Counted from the stretch's first letter, positions 1 through 9,311 are shown. The stretch: DNA of 64,000 bases from Streptomyces sp. SAJ15 (GCF_007595705.1 NZ_NISY01000011.1:1-64000), one strand, 5' to 3'. The notes: generated by a model from the sequence alone, not told the origin. Numbers and translations: made by a program.

Positions 1-170
1 GCACCGCCGGACTCCATGACTGGGGTTGCGCGCCGTCGCGGCGGAATGACTGCCCCTGAGACCCGGGGCTCCCCGGCACCCCCGCCCGAAGGGGGCGCCG
101 CGCCCCACGGTCGACTCGGCACCGCCGGACATCGTCACGGGGGTTGCGCGCCGTCGCGGCGGAATGACTT
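1..170. repeat. Direct repeat pair upstream of aceE
   Basis: A 30-base sequence at 22-51 recurs without mismatch at 140-169. A shorter shared piece (gcaccgccgga) sits in front of each copy, at 1 and 119, so the period is about 118-119 bases. No convincing gene overlaps the pair: the open frames here lack a ribosome site and Streptomyces codon bias. The pair may be the edge of a longer tandem array beginning outside the window. Confidence 0.7.
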
Positions 171-478
171 TCCCCGCCCGCCCCGGGTCGTCAGGGGCGG
201 GTGCCCCGAAATCCGCCGTCACGGCGAGCCGCCGCTACGCTCCGGACCGGCGGTAGCCAGCCAGTCCGAGCCATCGGGCATTCCGGGCTTTCCCGGCACT
301 TGAGGCGTCCGTCCGCCCCGCGCTGGGACCAGTTGCACCGGTTGCTGGAGGGTTTCAAGGGGTGAGGCACCCGGGACGCGTGCCCGTTTCGCGGTGATTT
401 GCTCCGGCACTGCGTGCCGACTTTCGAGGCACGGAATGCCAATTTCGCCGAATCGAGAACTTTTTCGCCCCCACGCTT

Positions 479-495
479 TGATCGATCATCGATCA
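479..495. promoter_or_regulatory. Palindromic candidate operator of aceE
   Basis: TGATCGATCATCGATCA is a perfect inverted repeat: two 8-base arms around one central base. It lies about 120 bases before the aceE start. Its size and symmetry suit a dimeric helix-turn-helix repressor such as a GntR-family (PdhR-like) protein, but the identity of the regulator is inference. Confidence 0.45.
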
Positions 496-553
496 GGGAC
501 TTACAGTCAGCGATGGGCTTCACCGAGCCCCTCCGCCCTGTCCTGCCAACTTC

Positions 554-590
554 AGGGCTTATGCCACCCCCCTAGGGCTTATGCCACCCC
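554..590 (+). repeat. Tandem 17-base element before aceE
   Basis: AGGGCTTATGCCACCCC occurs at 554-570 and again at 574-590, two helical turns apart (20 bases). The second copy contains an ATG in frame with aceE, but it has no ribosome site, so I read the pair as a leader or operator element and not as a start. Confidence 0.5.
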
Positions 591-613
591 TTCGAGTCCG
601 GAAGGCGGCGATC

Positions 614-3298
614 ATGACCGACTCCGTAGGCAAGCTTCCGAGCGAGCTCGACCAGCTCCCGGACCGCGACCGCGAGGAGACCGCCGAATGGGCGGACTCC
701 CTCGACGCCGTCGCTCGGGCCGCCGGCCCACATCGCGCCGAGTACCTGCTGCGCCGCACCCTGCAGCACGCCGAGCGCGCCGGCCTGGCGCTGCCCAAGC
801 TGCTGGAGACGGACTACGTCAACACCATCCCCACCGCCGCCGAGCCCGCGCTCGACGGTGACGAGGAGATGGAGCGCCGGATCACCGCCTGGAACCGCTG
901 GAACGCGGCGGCGATGGTCACCCGCGGCTCCAAGCTCGGCGTCGGCGGCCACATCGCCACCTTCGCCTCCGCCGCCTGGCTGTACGAGACCGGCTTCAAC
1001 CACTTCTTCCGCGGCAAGGAGACCGACGGCTCGGGCGACCAGCTCTACGTCCAGGGCCACGCCTCGCCCGGCATCTACGCGCGTGCCTTCCTCGACGGCC
1101 GCCTCACCGAGCAGCACCTGGACAACTTCCGCCAGGAGGCGGGCGGCGCCGGTCTGCCGTCGTACCCGCACCCGCGGCGGCTGCCCTGGCTGTGGGAGTT
1201 CCCGACCGTCTCCATGGGTCTGGGCCCGCTCTCCGCGATCTACCAGGCGCGCTTCAACCGCTATCTGACCAACCGCGGTATCAAGGACACCTCCGGCTCC
1301 CACGTCTGGGCCTTCCTGGGCGACGGCGAGATGGACGAGCCGGAGTCGACCGCCGCCCTGGCCCTGGCCGCCCGCGAGCGCCTCGACAACCTGACCTTCG
1401 TCATCAACTGCAACCTGCAGCGGCTCGACGGTCCGGTGCGCGCCAACTTCAAGATCGTTCAGGAGCTGGAGGCCCAGTTCCGCGGCGCCGGCTGGAACGT
1501 CGTCAAGTCGCTGTGGGGCAACGCCTGGGACGAGCTCTTCCAGCTCGACACCACCGGCGCCCTGGTCCGCCGGCTGCGCGAGGTCCCGGACGCCCAGTTC
1601 CAGACCTACGCCACCCGCGACGCCGCCTACATCCGCGAGCACTTCTTCGGCGCCAACCGCGAGCTGGCCCAGCTGGGCGCGCTGCTCACCGACGCCAAGA
1701 TCCTGGAGTGCTTCCAGACCTCCCGCGGCGGTCACGAGCCGCGCAAGGTGTACGCCGCCTACAAGGCCGCCCTGGAGTTCAAGGGCGCCCCGACGGTGAT
1801 CCTCGCCCAGACGGTGAAGGGCTACACCCTGGGTGCCGGGTTCGAGTCGAAGAACGCGAACCACCAGATGAAGAAGCTGACGATCGACGAGTTCAAGGGC
1901 ATGCGCGACCTGCTCGGGCTCCCGATCGCCGACAGCGCCTTCGCCGACGGCCAGGTCCCCTACGGCCACCCGGGCGCCGACTCCGCCGAGGTCCGCTACC
2001 TCCAGGAGCGCCGCGCCGCCCTCGGCGGCCCGGCCCCGGCCCGCCGGACGCACGCCGTCCCGGCCCTCCCGACCCCCGCCGACCGCTCCTTCGCCCCGCT
2101 GCTCAAGGGCAGCGGCAAGCAGGAGATGGCCACCACCATGGCCTTCGTCCGCCTGGTCAAGGACCTGATGCGGGACAAGGAGAGCGGCAAGCGCTGGGTG
2201 CCGATCGTCCCCGACGAGGCCCGCACCTTCGGCATGGAGTCGCTCTTCCCCTCGGCCGGCATCTACTCGCCGCTGGGCCAGACGTACGAGCCGGTCGACC
2301 GCGACCAGCTGATGTACTACAAGGAGGCCAAGGACGGCCAGATCCTCAACGAGGGGATCACCGAGGCCGGCGCCATGGCCGACTTCATCGCCGCCGCCAC
2401 GTCGTACTCGACGCACGGCGAGACGATGATCCCCTTCTACATCTTCTACTCGATGTTCGGCTGGCAGCGGACCGGCGACCAGATGTGGCAGCTCGCCGAC
2501 CAGCTCGGCAAGGGCTTCATCGTGGGCGCCACCGCGGGCCGCACCACCCTCACCGGTGAGGGCCTCCAGCACGCCGACGGCCACTCGCACCTGATCGCGG
2601 CCACCAACCCGGCCTCGCTCAACTACGACCCGGCCTTCGCGTACGAGATCGCGGTGATCGTCAAGGAGGGTCTGCGCCGGATGTACGGCGAGACCGCCCC
2701 GGGCGAGGACTCGGACGTCTTCTACTACCTGACGGTCTACAACGAGCCCAAGCCGCAGCCCGCCATGCCGGAGGGCGTGGAAGAGGGCATCATCAAGGGC
2801 CTGTACCGCTTCAAGGAGGGCACCCCGGCGGCGGCCGACGCCCCGCGCGCCCAGCTGCTGGCGTCGGGCACGGCGATCCACTGGGCCCTGGAGGCGCAGG
2901 AGCTGCTGGCCGCCGACTGGGGCGTGACCGCGGACGTCTGGTCGGCGACCTCCTGGAGCGAGCTGCGGCGCGACGCGCTGGAGTGCGACGCGGCGCTGCT
3001 GCGCGGCGAGGAGCGCGTCCCGTACGTCACCCGCGCCCTGGCCGGGGCCCCCGGTCCGGTGCTCGCGGTCAGCGACTGGATGCGGCAGGTCCCGGACCAG
3101 ATCAGCCAGTGGGTGGACCAGGACTGGTCCTCCCTCGGCACCGACGGCTTCGGTCTGTCCGACACCCGCGACGCGGCCCGGCGCCACTTCGGCGTCGACG
3201 CCCAGTCGATCGTCGTCGCGGTGCTGGCGCAGCTGGCGCGGCGTGGCGAGGTCAAGGCGGAGACGGTGCGGGAGGCGGCGGCCCGGTACGGGCTGTGA
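614..3298 (+). CDS. aceE: Pyruvate dehydrogenase E1, homodimeric type
   Basis: About 894 residues, the normal size for the homodimeric E1 of the pyruvate dehydrogenase complex. It decarboxylates pyruvate with thiamine diphosphate and passes the acetyl group to the lipoyl E2. The thiamine diphosphate motif is visible as GDGEMDEPE near residue 236, ending in NCNLQRLDG near residue 265. The ATG at 614 follows a GGAAGGCGG purine stretch and gives the usual N terminus; an in-frame ATG at 581 lies in a repeated element without a ribosome site. The gene stands alone between its control region and a hairpin terminator. The lipA and lipB genes about 13 kb away make the lipoate that its partner E2 needs. 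Confidence 0.95.
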   Translation: MTDSVGKLPSELDQLPDRDREETAEWADSLDAVARAAGPHRAEYLLRRTLQHAERAGLALPKLLETDYVNTIPTAAEPALDGDEEMERRITAWNRWNAAAMVTRGSKLGVGGHIATFASAAWLYETGFNHFFRGKETDGSGDQLYVQGHASPGIYARAFLDGRLTEQHLDNFRQEAGGAGLPSYPHPRRLPWLWEFPTVSMGLGPLSAIYQARFNRYLTNRGIKDTSGSHVWAFLGDGEMDEPESTAALALAARERLDNLTFVINCNLQRLDGPVRANFKIVQELEAQFRGAGWNVVKSLWGNAWDELFQLDTTGALVRRLREVPDAQFQTYATRDAAYIREHFFGANRELAQLGALLTDAKILECFQTSRGGHEPRKVYAAYKAALEFKGAPTVILAQTVKGYTLGAGFESKNANHQMKKLTIDEFKGMRDLLGLPIADSAFADGQVPYGHPGADSAEVRYLQERRAALGGPAPARRTHAVPALPTPADRSFAPLLKGSGKQEMATTMAFVRLVKDLMRDKESGKRWVPIVPDEARTFGMESLFPSAGIYSPLGQTYEPVDRDQLMYYKEAKDGQILNEGITEAGAMADFIAAATSYSTHGETMIPFYIFYSMFGWQRTGDQMWQLADQLGKGFIVGATAGRTTLTGEGLQHADGHSHLIAATNPASLNYDPAFAYEIAVIVKEGLRRMYGETAPGEDSDVFYYLTVYNEPKPQPAMPEGVEEGIIKGLYRFKEGTPAAADAPRAQLLASGTAIHWALEAQELLAADWGVTADVWSATSWSELRRDALECDAALLRGEERVPYVTRALAGAPGPVLAVSDWMRQVPDQISQWVDQDWSSLGTDGFGLSDTRDAARRHFGVDAQSIVVAVLAQLARRGEVKAETVREAAARYGL

Positions 3299-3373
3299 CC
3301 CTCCGCCGGGCCGGCGGGCCCTGAGCCCGTCCGGCGCCCGGCCCGGGTCCGGTGACGGACCCGATGAACGACC

Positions 3374-3410
3374 CGAAGGGGGCGTGCGGTGATTCCGCGC
3401 GCCCCCTTCG
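3374..3410 (+). terminator. Terminator of aceE
   Basis: A 15-base stem (3374-3388 with 3396-3410, one G-U pair) closes a 7-base loop, about 75 bases after the aceE stop. No T run follows, as is common in Streptomyces. Confidence 0.75.
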
Positions 3411-3536
3411 CGCGTCGCAGGCGCCGTATCAGCCCCGGCTTCGCCCGATCACGCTCCGAGCCGATGTCGTCGCACTACGGTGGTGCGGGACAGCGCCGGC
3501 GGGGGAGTCGGCGCGCGGCACGCTGGGGGCACCGAG

Positions 3537-4961
3537 GTGGGACGGCGTGAGCCCGTGGGAGATCTGGTCGTGGTGGTTCCGGGCATCCTGGGCAGCCGGC
3601 TGGCCGACCGCGACGGCAAGGAGGTCTGGGGCCTGTCGGGCGGCGCGCTGTGGCGGGGCATCCGCACCCTGGGCGGCTCGGTGCTCGACCTCCGGCTCCC
3701 GGACGACATCGGGGACGACCACCCGGGCGACGGCGTCCGCGCGATCGGCCTCCTCCACGACCTGCACGCGCTGCCCGGGGTGGGCCCGCTGGTCGACGGC
3801 TACTCGGGGCTGCTGCACTGGCTCGAACAGCACTTCACGCTGCGCCGTCGAGCATCGAAGGAGCCGGCCACCACCCCGGCCAACCTGGTGGCCTTCGCCT
3901 ATGACTGGCGGCTCTCCTGCCGCCACAACGCGGAGCTGCTGGCCCGTCGGGTGGACGAGGAGCTGGGCCGCTGGCGCGCCTCCGCGCCGGAGCGGCGCGC
4001 GGCCGAGGTCGTCTTCGTCTGCCACTCCATGGGTGGCCTGATCGCCCGCTACTACGTCACCTGTCTCCGCGGCCATGAGACCACCCGCCGCCTGATCACC
4101 CTGGGCACCCCGCACCGCGGCTCGCTGGACGCCCTGCTCTCCCTGGTCAACGGCGTGCGCCCGGGCTGGTCCCGGCTCCTCCCGGACCTCACCGCCTTCG
4201 CCCGCAGCCTCCCCTCCCTGCACCAGCTCACCCCCGACTACGCCTGTCTGGCCTCCCCGCGCGGCCTGCGTCACCCCCGCGAGACCGCCGGGCTGCCGGG
4301 GGTGGACCCGAGGCTCCTTCTCGACGCGGGCCGCTTCCACGCCGAGATGCGCCACGCCTCCGCGACCCCGGCGGGCACCGGCTGGGAGCTGCTGCCGGTG
4401 GTCGGCGTGCGGCAGCCCACCCCCACCACGGCCGCGACCACCGGCGAGCGGCTCACCCCGCTGGACACCATCGACGGCGCGGACGAGGGTGGCGACGGCC
4501 GCGTCCCGCGGCTGTCCGCCGCCCCGTCGACCGCCGCCCACACACCCTGCGAACAGCACGGCTCCCTCCAGAACAACCGCGGCGTCCGCGACGCCCTGTG
4601 GGGGTGGCTCGCCCCCGAACCCCGCTACCACCGCGGCCCGGAGGCCGACGCGGTCCACCTCGCCGTGCGGGCCCCCGAGCTGGTGGCCCGGGGCGAGCCG
4701 TACGAGATCGAGGCGACCGTCCCCGACACGCTCCCCGGCTTCGACGCGCTGGCCCTCCGGGCGACGCTGACCCCGGCGGCCGCGGCCAACGGCGACGGCC
4801 CCCGGCGGCCCCTGCGCCACCTGGGCGGCGGCCGCTACGCCACGTCGTTCCGGGGGCTGACGGAGGGGCCGTACCGCGCGGTGGTGGAGACGCTCGGCGG
4901 GCGCCGCGACGCGGTGACGGCCCTGCTCCTGGTGGCCGGCCCGGCGTCCGGGGGCGCGTGA
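3537..4961 (+). CDS. LCAT-like alpha/beta hydrolase
   Basis: About 474 residues resembling the lecithin:cholesterol acyltransferase branch of alpha/beta hydrolases, which act on lipid esters. The N terminus has the family strand VVVVPGILGSRL. The nucleophile elbow is CHSMGG (Ser164), and His341 in EQHGSLQNN is a good catalytic histidine. The last 100 residues look like a beta-sandwich domain. No signal peptide is seen, so a cytoplasmic location is likely unless the start is wrong. The start is uncertain: GTG at 3537 has GGGGG upstream, an in-frame GTG at 3480 would add 19 residues, and one at 3555 would remove six. The substrate cannot be told from sequence. Confidence 0.75.
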   Translation: MGRREPVGDLVVVVPGILGSRLADRDGKEVWGLSGGALWRGIRTLGGSVLDLRLPDDIGDDHPGDGVRAIGLLHDLHALPGVGPLVDGYSGLLHWLEQHFTLRRRASKEPATTPANLVAFAYDWRLSCRHNAELLARRVDEELGRWRASAPERRAAEVVFVCHSMGGLIARYYVTCLRGHETTRRLITLGTPHRGSLDALLSLVNGVRPGWSRLLPDLTAFARSLPSLHQLTPDYACLASPRGLRHPRETAGLPGVDPRLLLDAGRFHAEMRHASATPAGTGWELLPVVGVRQPTPTTAATTGERLTPLDTIDGADEGGDGRVPRLSAAPSTAAHTPCEQHGSLQNNRGVRDALWGWLAPEPRYHRGPEADAVHLAVRAPELVARGEPYEIEATVPDTLPGFDALALRATLTPAAAANGDGPRRPLRHLGGGRYATSFRGLTEGPYRAVVETLGGRRDAVTALLLVAGPASGGA

Positions 4962-5023
4962 CGGCGGCCCGCGCGGCCGGCCGATAGGGTCGACAGGCTC
5001 CGCCGCCCCTTTCAGGAGATGCC

Positions 5024-5989
5024 TTGCGCGCTGCCCGCCTCATCAAGATGGTGCTGCTGCTCCAGTCCCGGCGTTCGATGACCGCGGCCGAGCTGGCGCG
5101 GGAGCTGGAGGTGTCCGAGCGGACGGTCACCCGGGACGCGCAGGCGCTGTCGGAGGCGGGGGTGCCGGTGTACGCGGACCGCGGCCGGGCCGGCGGATAC
5201 CGGCTGATCGGCGGGTACCGCACCCGCCTCACCGGTCTGGGCCGGTCCGAGGCCGAGGCGCTGTTCCTCTCCGGGGTCCCGTCCGCGCTGCGCGAGCTGG
5301 GACTGGCGGACGCGGCCTCCGCCGCGCGGCTGAAGGTGTCGGCGGCGCTGCTGCCTGAGCTGCGGGACGCCGCCGAGGGGGCCGCTCAGCGGTTCCACCT
5401 GGACGCGCCGGGGTGGTGGCAGGAGCCGGAGACGCCCGCGTCGCTGCCCGCCGTCGCGGACGCGGTCTGGGACGACCGGCGCCTCACGGCCCGCTACCGG
5501 CGCGGGGAGCGCACCGTGGAGCGGGAGCTGGAGCCGTACGGGCTCGTTCTCAAGGCGGGTGTCTGGTACCTGGCGGCGCGCGCCCAGGGCATGCTCCGGG
5601 TCTACCGGGTCGACCGGTTCACCGCGGTCTCCGTCGGCGACGAACGCTTCGCGCGGGACGAGGAGTTCGACCTGCCGGCCTTCTGGGAGCAGCGGGCGGC
5701 GGAGTTCGCGCGGTCGATCCTGCGCACCGAGGCGGTGCTGCGACTGACGCCGGAGGGGGCGCGGCGGCTGCCGTACGTGACGGACCGCACCGCCGGGCGA
5801 GAGGCGCTCGCCGCGGCCGGCGAGCCCGACGGGCAGGGCCGGATCACCGTGGCCCTGCCCGTGGAGTCGCTCGACGTGGCCTACGACCAACTGCTCGCCC
5901 TGGGGCCGGAGGCGGAGGTGCTGGAGCCCGCGGAGTTGCGGCGGCGGTTCGCCGACGCGGCGGCGCGGGCCCACGACCTCTACCGCTGA
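5024..5989 (+). CDS. WYL-domain transcriptional regulator
   Basis: 321 residues. An N-terminal winged helix of the DeoR/HTH_11 type (residues 1-60, with LEVSERTVTRDAQAL as recognition region) is followed by a WYL ligand-binding domain, including the stretch VWYLAARAQG near residue 187, and a C-terminal WYL extension. Such proteins sense small ligands or nucleic acids and often control stress or metabolic genes. TTG at 5024 is chosen because CAGGAGA lies five bases upstream and no better start exists. The gene is monocistronic, with only 62 bases between it and the hydrolase gene and an SDR gene converging on it. Confidence 0.88.
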   Translation: MRAARLIKMVLLLQSRRSMTAAELARELEVSERTVTRDAQALSEAGVPVYADRGRAGGYRLIGGYRTRLTGLGRSEAEALFLSGVPSALRELGLADAASAARLKVSAALLPELRDAAEGAAQRFHLDAPGWWQEPETPASLPAVADAVWDDRRLTARYRRGERTVERELEPYGLVLKAGVWYLAARAQGMLRVYRVDRFTAVSVGDERFARDEEFDLPAFWEQRAAEFARSILRTEAVLRLTPEGARRLPYVTDRTAGREALAAAGEPDGQGRITVALPVESLDVAYDQLLALGPEAEVLEPAELRRRFADAAARAHDLYR

Positions 5990-6065
5990 CCGGAGGTCGG
6001 GAGCCGGACGGCAGGAATCCGGACGCGACGGCTCGGACGGCGTTCGCGACGCGGGGGTTCGGATG

Positions 6066-7028
6066 TCAGCGGTACTCCGAGACGTCCGCCTGCTTCCCGC
6101 CGAACACCACCTCCTCGAAGTACGCGAACCCGTCCGGCCGCGATCCGTCGAGGTCCGTGAAGCCGTAGACCTTCGCCAGCGCGCCGCTGGAGAGGGACCG
6201 GCCGTTCCAACGCGCTCGGTCCGGGTCGGCCGCCAGCGCCGCGACCGCCCGGCCGACGTAGTGCGGCGACTCGGCGACCGCGAAGTGCGGCATCGCCTTC
6301 ACCGCGTCACGCCAGTTCTCCTCCCGCACCCCGAAGTGGTCGAGCATCTCCTCCGAGCGCAGGAAGCCGGGGGTGAGGCAGACGGCCGTCCCGCCCAGGT
6401 CCCGGAGCTCCTCCCCCAGGCCGAAGGCCATCCGGATGGGGGCGTTCTTGGTGAGGTCGAAGAACAGGTGCTCGCGGTAGCGGCGGTTGAACTCCGCCGT
6501 GCCGTCGGTGACCTCCACCACCAGTCCGCCCGGCCGTCGGGTCAGCAGCGGCAGCGCGTGGTAGCTGGTCACCAGGTGGGTCTCGACGCCGAGGCGGAGC
6601 ATCCGCAGCCCGCTCTCCAGGTCGACCTCCCAGGACTTCCTGCCGCTGCCGAGGTCCGCCGCGATCAGGCGCTCGCCGCCCCAGACGTTGTTGACCAGGA
6701 TGTCCAGGCGCCCCTGCTCCCGGTCGATCCGCTCCACCAGCGCCCGCACCTCCTCCCGCTCCAGGTGGTCGACGCGCACCGCGATGCCGGTGCCGCCGGC
6801 CGCCGTGACCAGCTCGGCCGTCTGCTCGATGGTCTCGGTCGACCGACCCACCTCGCTGATCCGCTCGCGCGTCGTGCGGCCGGTCACGTAGACGGTGGCC
6901 CCGGCCGCGCCCAGTTCCACGGCGATGCCGCGGCCCGCGCCCCGCGTCGCCCCCGCGACCAGCGCGATCGTCCCCGCCAGCGGCCCGTCCGCCCCCGACC
7001 GTGTGCCCTGCGTCGTCGCCACGTGCAT
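6066..7028 (-). CDS. SDR-family oxidoreductase
   Basis: 320 residues of the classical short-chain dehydrogenase/reductase type. The Rossmann glycine motif GATRGAGRGIA lies near residue 26 and NNVWGG near residue 110 is the NNAG equivalent. The active-site region is less canonical than usual, with Tyr and Lys spread over YREHLFFDLTK, as in DHRS1-like members. It probably reduces or oxidises a carbonyl or alcohol with NAD(P). The ATG at 7028 has GAGGAAGGG upstream; a longer frame exists but lacks a ribosome site. It is divergent from the DUF4240 gene across a region holding a candidate operator. Confidence 0.88.
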   Translation of the reverse strand: MHVATTQGTRSGADGPLAGTIALVAGATRGAGRGIAVELGAAGATVYVTGRTTRERISEVGRSTETIEQTAELVTAAGGTGIAVRVDHLEREEVRALVERIDREQGRLDILVNNVWGGERLIAADLGSGRKSWEVDLESGLRMLRLGVETHLVTSYHALPLLTRRPGGLVVEVTDGTAEFNRRYREHLFFDLTKNAPIRMAFGLGEELRDLGGTAVCLTPGFLRSEEMLDHFGVREENWRDAVKAMPHFAVAESPHYVGRAVAALAADPDRARWNGRSLSSGALAKVYGFTDLDGSRPDGFAYFEEVVFGGKQADVSEYR

Positions 7029-7121
7029 CCGTCCCTTCCTCGGTCGCCTGCCGTACGACATCGACCCTGGCAGCCAAACCCGACACCTTCTGTCGGGCTT
7101 TCCGGAGATCGTCGATCGGGA

Positions 7122-7140
7122 TTGTTGCTATCGATAACAA
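7122..7140. promoter_or_regulatory. Candidate operator between SDR and DUF4240 genes
   Basis: TTGTTGCTATCGATAACAA has 5-base outer arms (TTGTT/AACAA) and an inner TATCGATA palindrome, in a locally AT-rich patch. It lies 94 bases before the SDR start and 63 bases before the DUF4240 start, so one regulator could govern both. Confidence 0.35.
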
Positions 7141-7202
7141 GACAGGCGCATCTGACCGCTCCGCGTGCGGGTCTCGGCAGCAGGCCCGATCCTGGTCCCG
7201 TG

Positions 7203-7724
7203 ATGATGGACGAGACGGAGTTCTGGGAGCTGATCGACGGCACCCGGGAGGACGCCCAGGGCGACCCCGAGGACCAGTCAGACCTGCTGGTCGAGCGGTT
7301 GACGGGGCTCGACCCGGACTCCGTGCTGGACTTCGCGCGGCACTTCGAGGCGCGCTTCAACCGCGCCTACCGCTGGGACCTGTGGGGCGCGGCCGCGGTG
7401 CTGCTGGACGGCGCCAGCGACGACGCCTTCGACGCCTTCCGCGCCTGGCTGATCGGGCAGGGCCGGGAGGTCTTCGAGGGGGCGCTGCACGACCCGGACG
7501 ACCTGGCCGAGCTGCTGGAGGACTTCGACGAGGAGCGGGACGGGGACTGCGAGGACCTGGGGTACGCGGCCGACGAGGCGTACGAGCGACTGACCGGCCT
7601 GGAGCTGCCGGACCTGGGGCTGCCGCCGCGCCCCCGCGAGCCGGAGGGCCTGCCCATCGACTTCGAGAGCGACGCGGCCCTGGCAGATCGGTTCCCCAAC
7701 CTGTGGGAGCGCTTCCGGGACTGA
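7203..7724 (+). CDS. DUF4240 domain protein
   Basis: 173 residues, very acidic, matching the DUF4240 family by its N terminus (MDETEFWELID) and the central WDLWGAAAVLLDGASDDAF stretch. The family is common in Streptomyces and its function is not known. GTG at 7200 and ATGs at 7203 and 7206 are stacked, so the exact start is uncertain by two codons. No signal peptide or membrane segment is seen. Confidence 0.85.
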   Translation: MMDETEFWELIDGTREDAQGDPEDQSDLLVERLTGLDPDSVLDFARHFEARFNRAYRWDLWGAAAVLLDGASDDAFDAFRAWLIGQGREVFEGALHDPDDLAELLEDFDEERDGDCEDLGYAADEAYERLTGLELPDLGLPPRPREPEGLPIDFESDAALADRFPNLWERFRD

Positions 7725-7790
7725 CCACTTCCGGGGCGGAGCGCTTCCGGGACCGAGCGCACCCGGGACCGAGCCCATCCGGGGCCGGAG
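7712..7790. repeat. Degenerate 17-18 base tandem repeat
   Basis: The end of the DUF4240 gene and the following bases repeat the theme TTCCGGGACCGAGCGCA about four times with changes. The copies begin inside the last codons, as if the 3' end of the gene had been duplicated into the spacer. Confidence 0.5.
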
Positions 7791-7829
7791 CCTCCTCGCC
7801 CCAGAAGGACTCCCCCGCTTACCGCGCGC

Positions 7830-8315
7830 TCACAGCGGCCGCCCCATCAGCACGTCGTCCACGTACTCCCCCGCCAGCAGGAACTCACCCGGCAGCACCC
7901 CCTCCACCGCGAAGCCCTCCGACGCGTACAGCCGCCGCGCCGGAGTGTTGTGGCCGAGCACCCGCAGCGTGATCCGGGTCGCGCCCTGCCGCCGCGCCTC
8001 CTCGCAGGCCGCGCCGAGGAGCGCCCGCGCCACGCCCCTGCCCCGGACCCGGTCGTCCACCGCCAGCCCCTGGATCTGCCGTACGTGCGCGTTGCACGGC
8101 AGGGGCGTCGGCGTGCCCAGCCGTATGTAGCCGGCCACCGCGCCGTCTACCTCGGCCACCAGCAGCCCGTCCGGACGGCTGCGGTCGTCGAAGAAGGGGC
8201 CGGCGGGCCGCGGTCGGGCGGTGACCGCGTGCAGCGGCGACCAGGTGCGCCGATCCAGCTCGGCGAGGGCGGGGTCGTCGGTGAGCGTGGCGGGGCGGAT
8301 GATCGGTTCGGTCAT
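7830..8315 (-). CDS. GNAT-family N-acetyltransferase
   Basis: 161 residues covering one GNAT fold. The acetyl-CoA pyrophosphate loop is RGRGVA near residue 92, preceded by the strand IQGLAVDD, and the C-terminal LYASEGFAVEG is the usual motif B. The acceptor is unknown. The ATG at 8315 is the first that leaves a normal GNAT N terminus (MTEPIIRPAT). It is divergent from the epimerase gene with 72 bases between. Confidence 0.9.
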   Translation of the reverse strand: MTEPIIRPATLTDDPALAELDRRTWSPLHAVTARPRPAGPFFDDRSRPDGLLVAEVDGAVAGYIRLGTPTPLPCNAHVRQIQGLAVDDRVRGRGVARALLGAACEEARRQGATRITLRVLGHNTPARRLYASEGFAVEGVLPGEFLLAGEYVDDVLMGRPL

Positions 8316-8387
8316 GCGCGTCAGCCTGGCACGCCGGATCGGGCGCGGCATGCGCTTCGTCGGGCTCGGCGGGGCAGGATGACTGCC

Positions 8388-9311
8388 ATGCGTACCCCTT
8401 CGCGTATCGCCGTCACCGGTTCCTCCGGGCTCATCGGCTCCGCTCTCGTGCGCTCGCTCCGCGCGGACGGTCATCATGTGCTGCGGCTGGTCCGTCGGGA
8501 CGCCCGCGCGACCGACGAGGTCGCCTGGGACCCGGACCGCCAGTGGGTCGACACGGTCGGTCTCCTCGGCTGCGACGCCGTCGTCCACCTCGCCGGCGCG
8601 GGGATCGCCGACCGGCGCTGGACGGACGACTACAAGCGGCGGATCCGGGACAGCCGGGTGCTGGGCACCGCCGCCGTCGCCGAGGCCCTGGCCACGCTCG
8701 ACGTCCCGCCCCGGGTCCTGGTGAGCGGCAGCGCGGTCGGCGTCTACGGCTACCCGGGGGAACGTCCGGTCGACGAGAACGCACCGCCGGGGGACGGCTT
8801 CCTGGCCCGGGTGTGCCAGGAGTGGGAGGAGGCGGCCGAACCGGCCGTCGAGGCCGGGATCCGCACCGCGTACGCCCGCACCGGCCTGGTCGTCGCGCGC
8901 GAAGGCGGTGCCTGGGGCCGGCTCTTCCCGCTGTTCAGGCTGGGCGTCGGGGGGCGGCTGGGCAGCGGACGGCAGTACTGGAGCTTCATCTCCCTGCGGG
9001 ACCACATCGCCGCCCTGCGGCACATCATCGACACCGAGGAGCTCTCCGGACCGGTGAACCTCACCGCCCCCGAGCCCGCCACCAACCGCGAGATCACCTC
9101 CGCCATGGGCCGGGTGCTGCGCCGCCCGACCCCGTTCCCGGTGCCCGCCGCGGCGCTGCGGCTGGCGCTCGGCGAGGTCACCGAGGACATGCTCGGCAGT
9201 CAACGGGTGCTCCCCCGGCGGCTGCTGGACACCGGCTTCACCTTCGCCCATCCACGCATCGAGCAGGCGGTACGGGCCGCCCTGACGCCCTACGACCCGC
9301 GGGCCGCCTGA
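8388..9311 (+). CDS. SDR39U1 / TIGR01777 epimerase-like protein
   Basis: About 307 residues of the extended SDR subfamily TIGR01777 (YfcH, SDR39U1). It has the NAD(P) loop GSSGLIG near residue 11, VVHLAGAGI near residue 64 and the family's typical GGRLGSGRQYWSFISLRD, and ends with a DUF1731-like region (DTGFTFAHPRIEQAVRAAL). No substrate is established for the family. ATG at 8388 has GCAGGA nine bases upstream; the ATG at 8379 overlaps that ribosome site. Confidence 0.92.
   Translation: MRTPSRIAVTGSSGLIGSALVRSLRADGHHVLRLVRRDARATDEVAWDPDRQWVDTVGLLGCDAVVHLAGAGIADRRWTDDYKRRIRDSRVLGTAAVAEALATLDVPPRVLVSGSAVGVYGYPGERPVDENAPPGDGFLARVCQEWEEAAEPAVEAGIRTAYARTGLVVAREGGAWGRLFPLFRLGVGGRLGSGRQYWSFISLRDHIAALRHIIDTEELSGPVNLTAPEPATNREITSAMGRVLRRPTPFPVPAAALRLALGEVTEDMLGSQRVLPRRLLDTGFTFAHPRIEQAVRAALTPYDPRAA

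Larger units (their letters stand above)
171..613. other. Non-coding region upstream of aceE
   Basis: About 440 bases with no supportable gene. It contains a palindrome at 479-495 and a duplicated 17-base element at 554-590, both listed separately, which makes it the likely aceE control region. Bases 430-500 are richer in A and T than the surroundings, as expected of a promoter. I could not assign -35 and -10 boxes with confidence. Confidence 0.5.

Noticed and set aside
16..303. Open frame at the left edge
   Set aside because: It lies across the direct repeats, has no ribosome site and gives low-complexity sequence.
572..3187. Long minus-strand open frame (871 codons) opposite aceE
   Set aside because: High-GC coding DNA leaves the opposite strand open. 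It has no family features and mirrors an unmistakable aceE.
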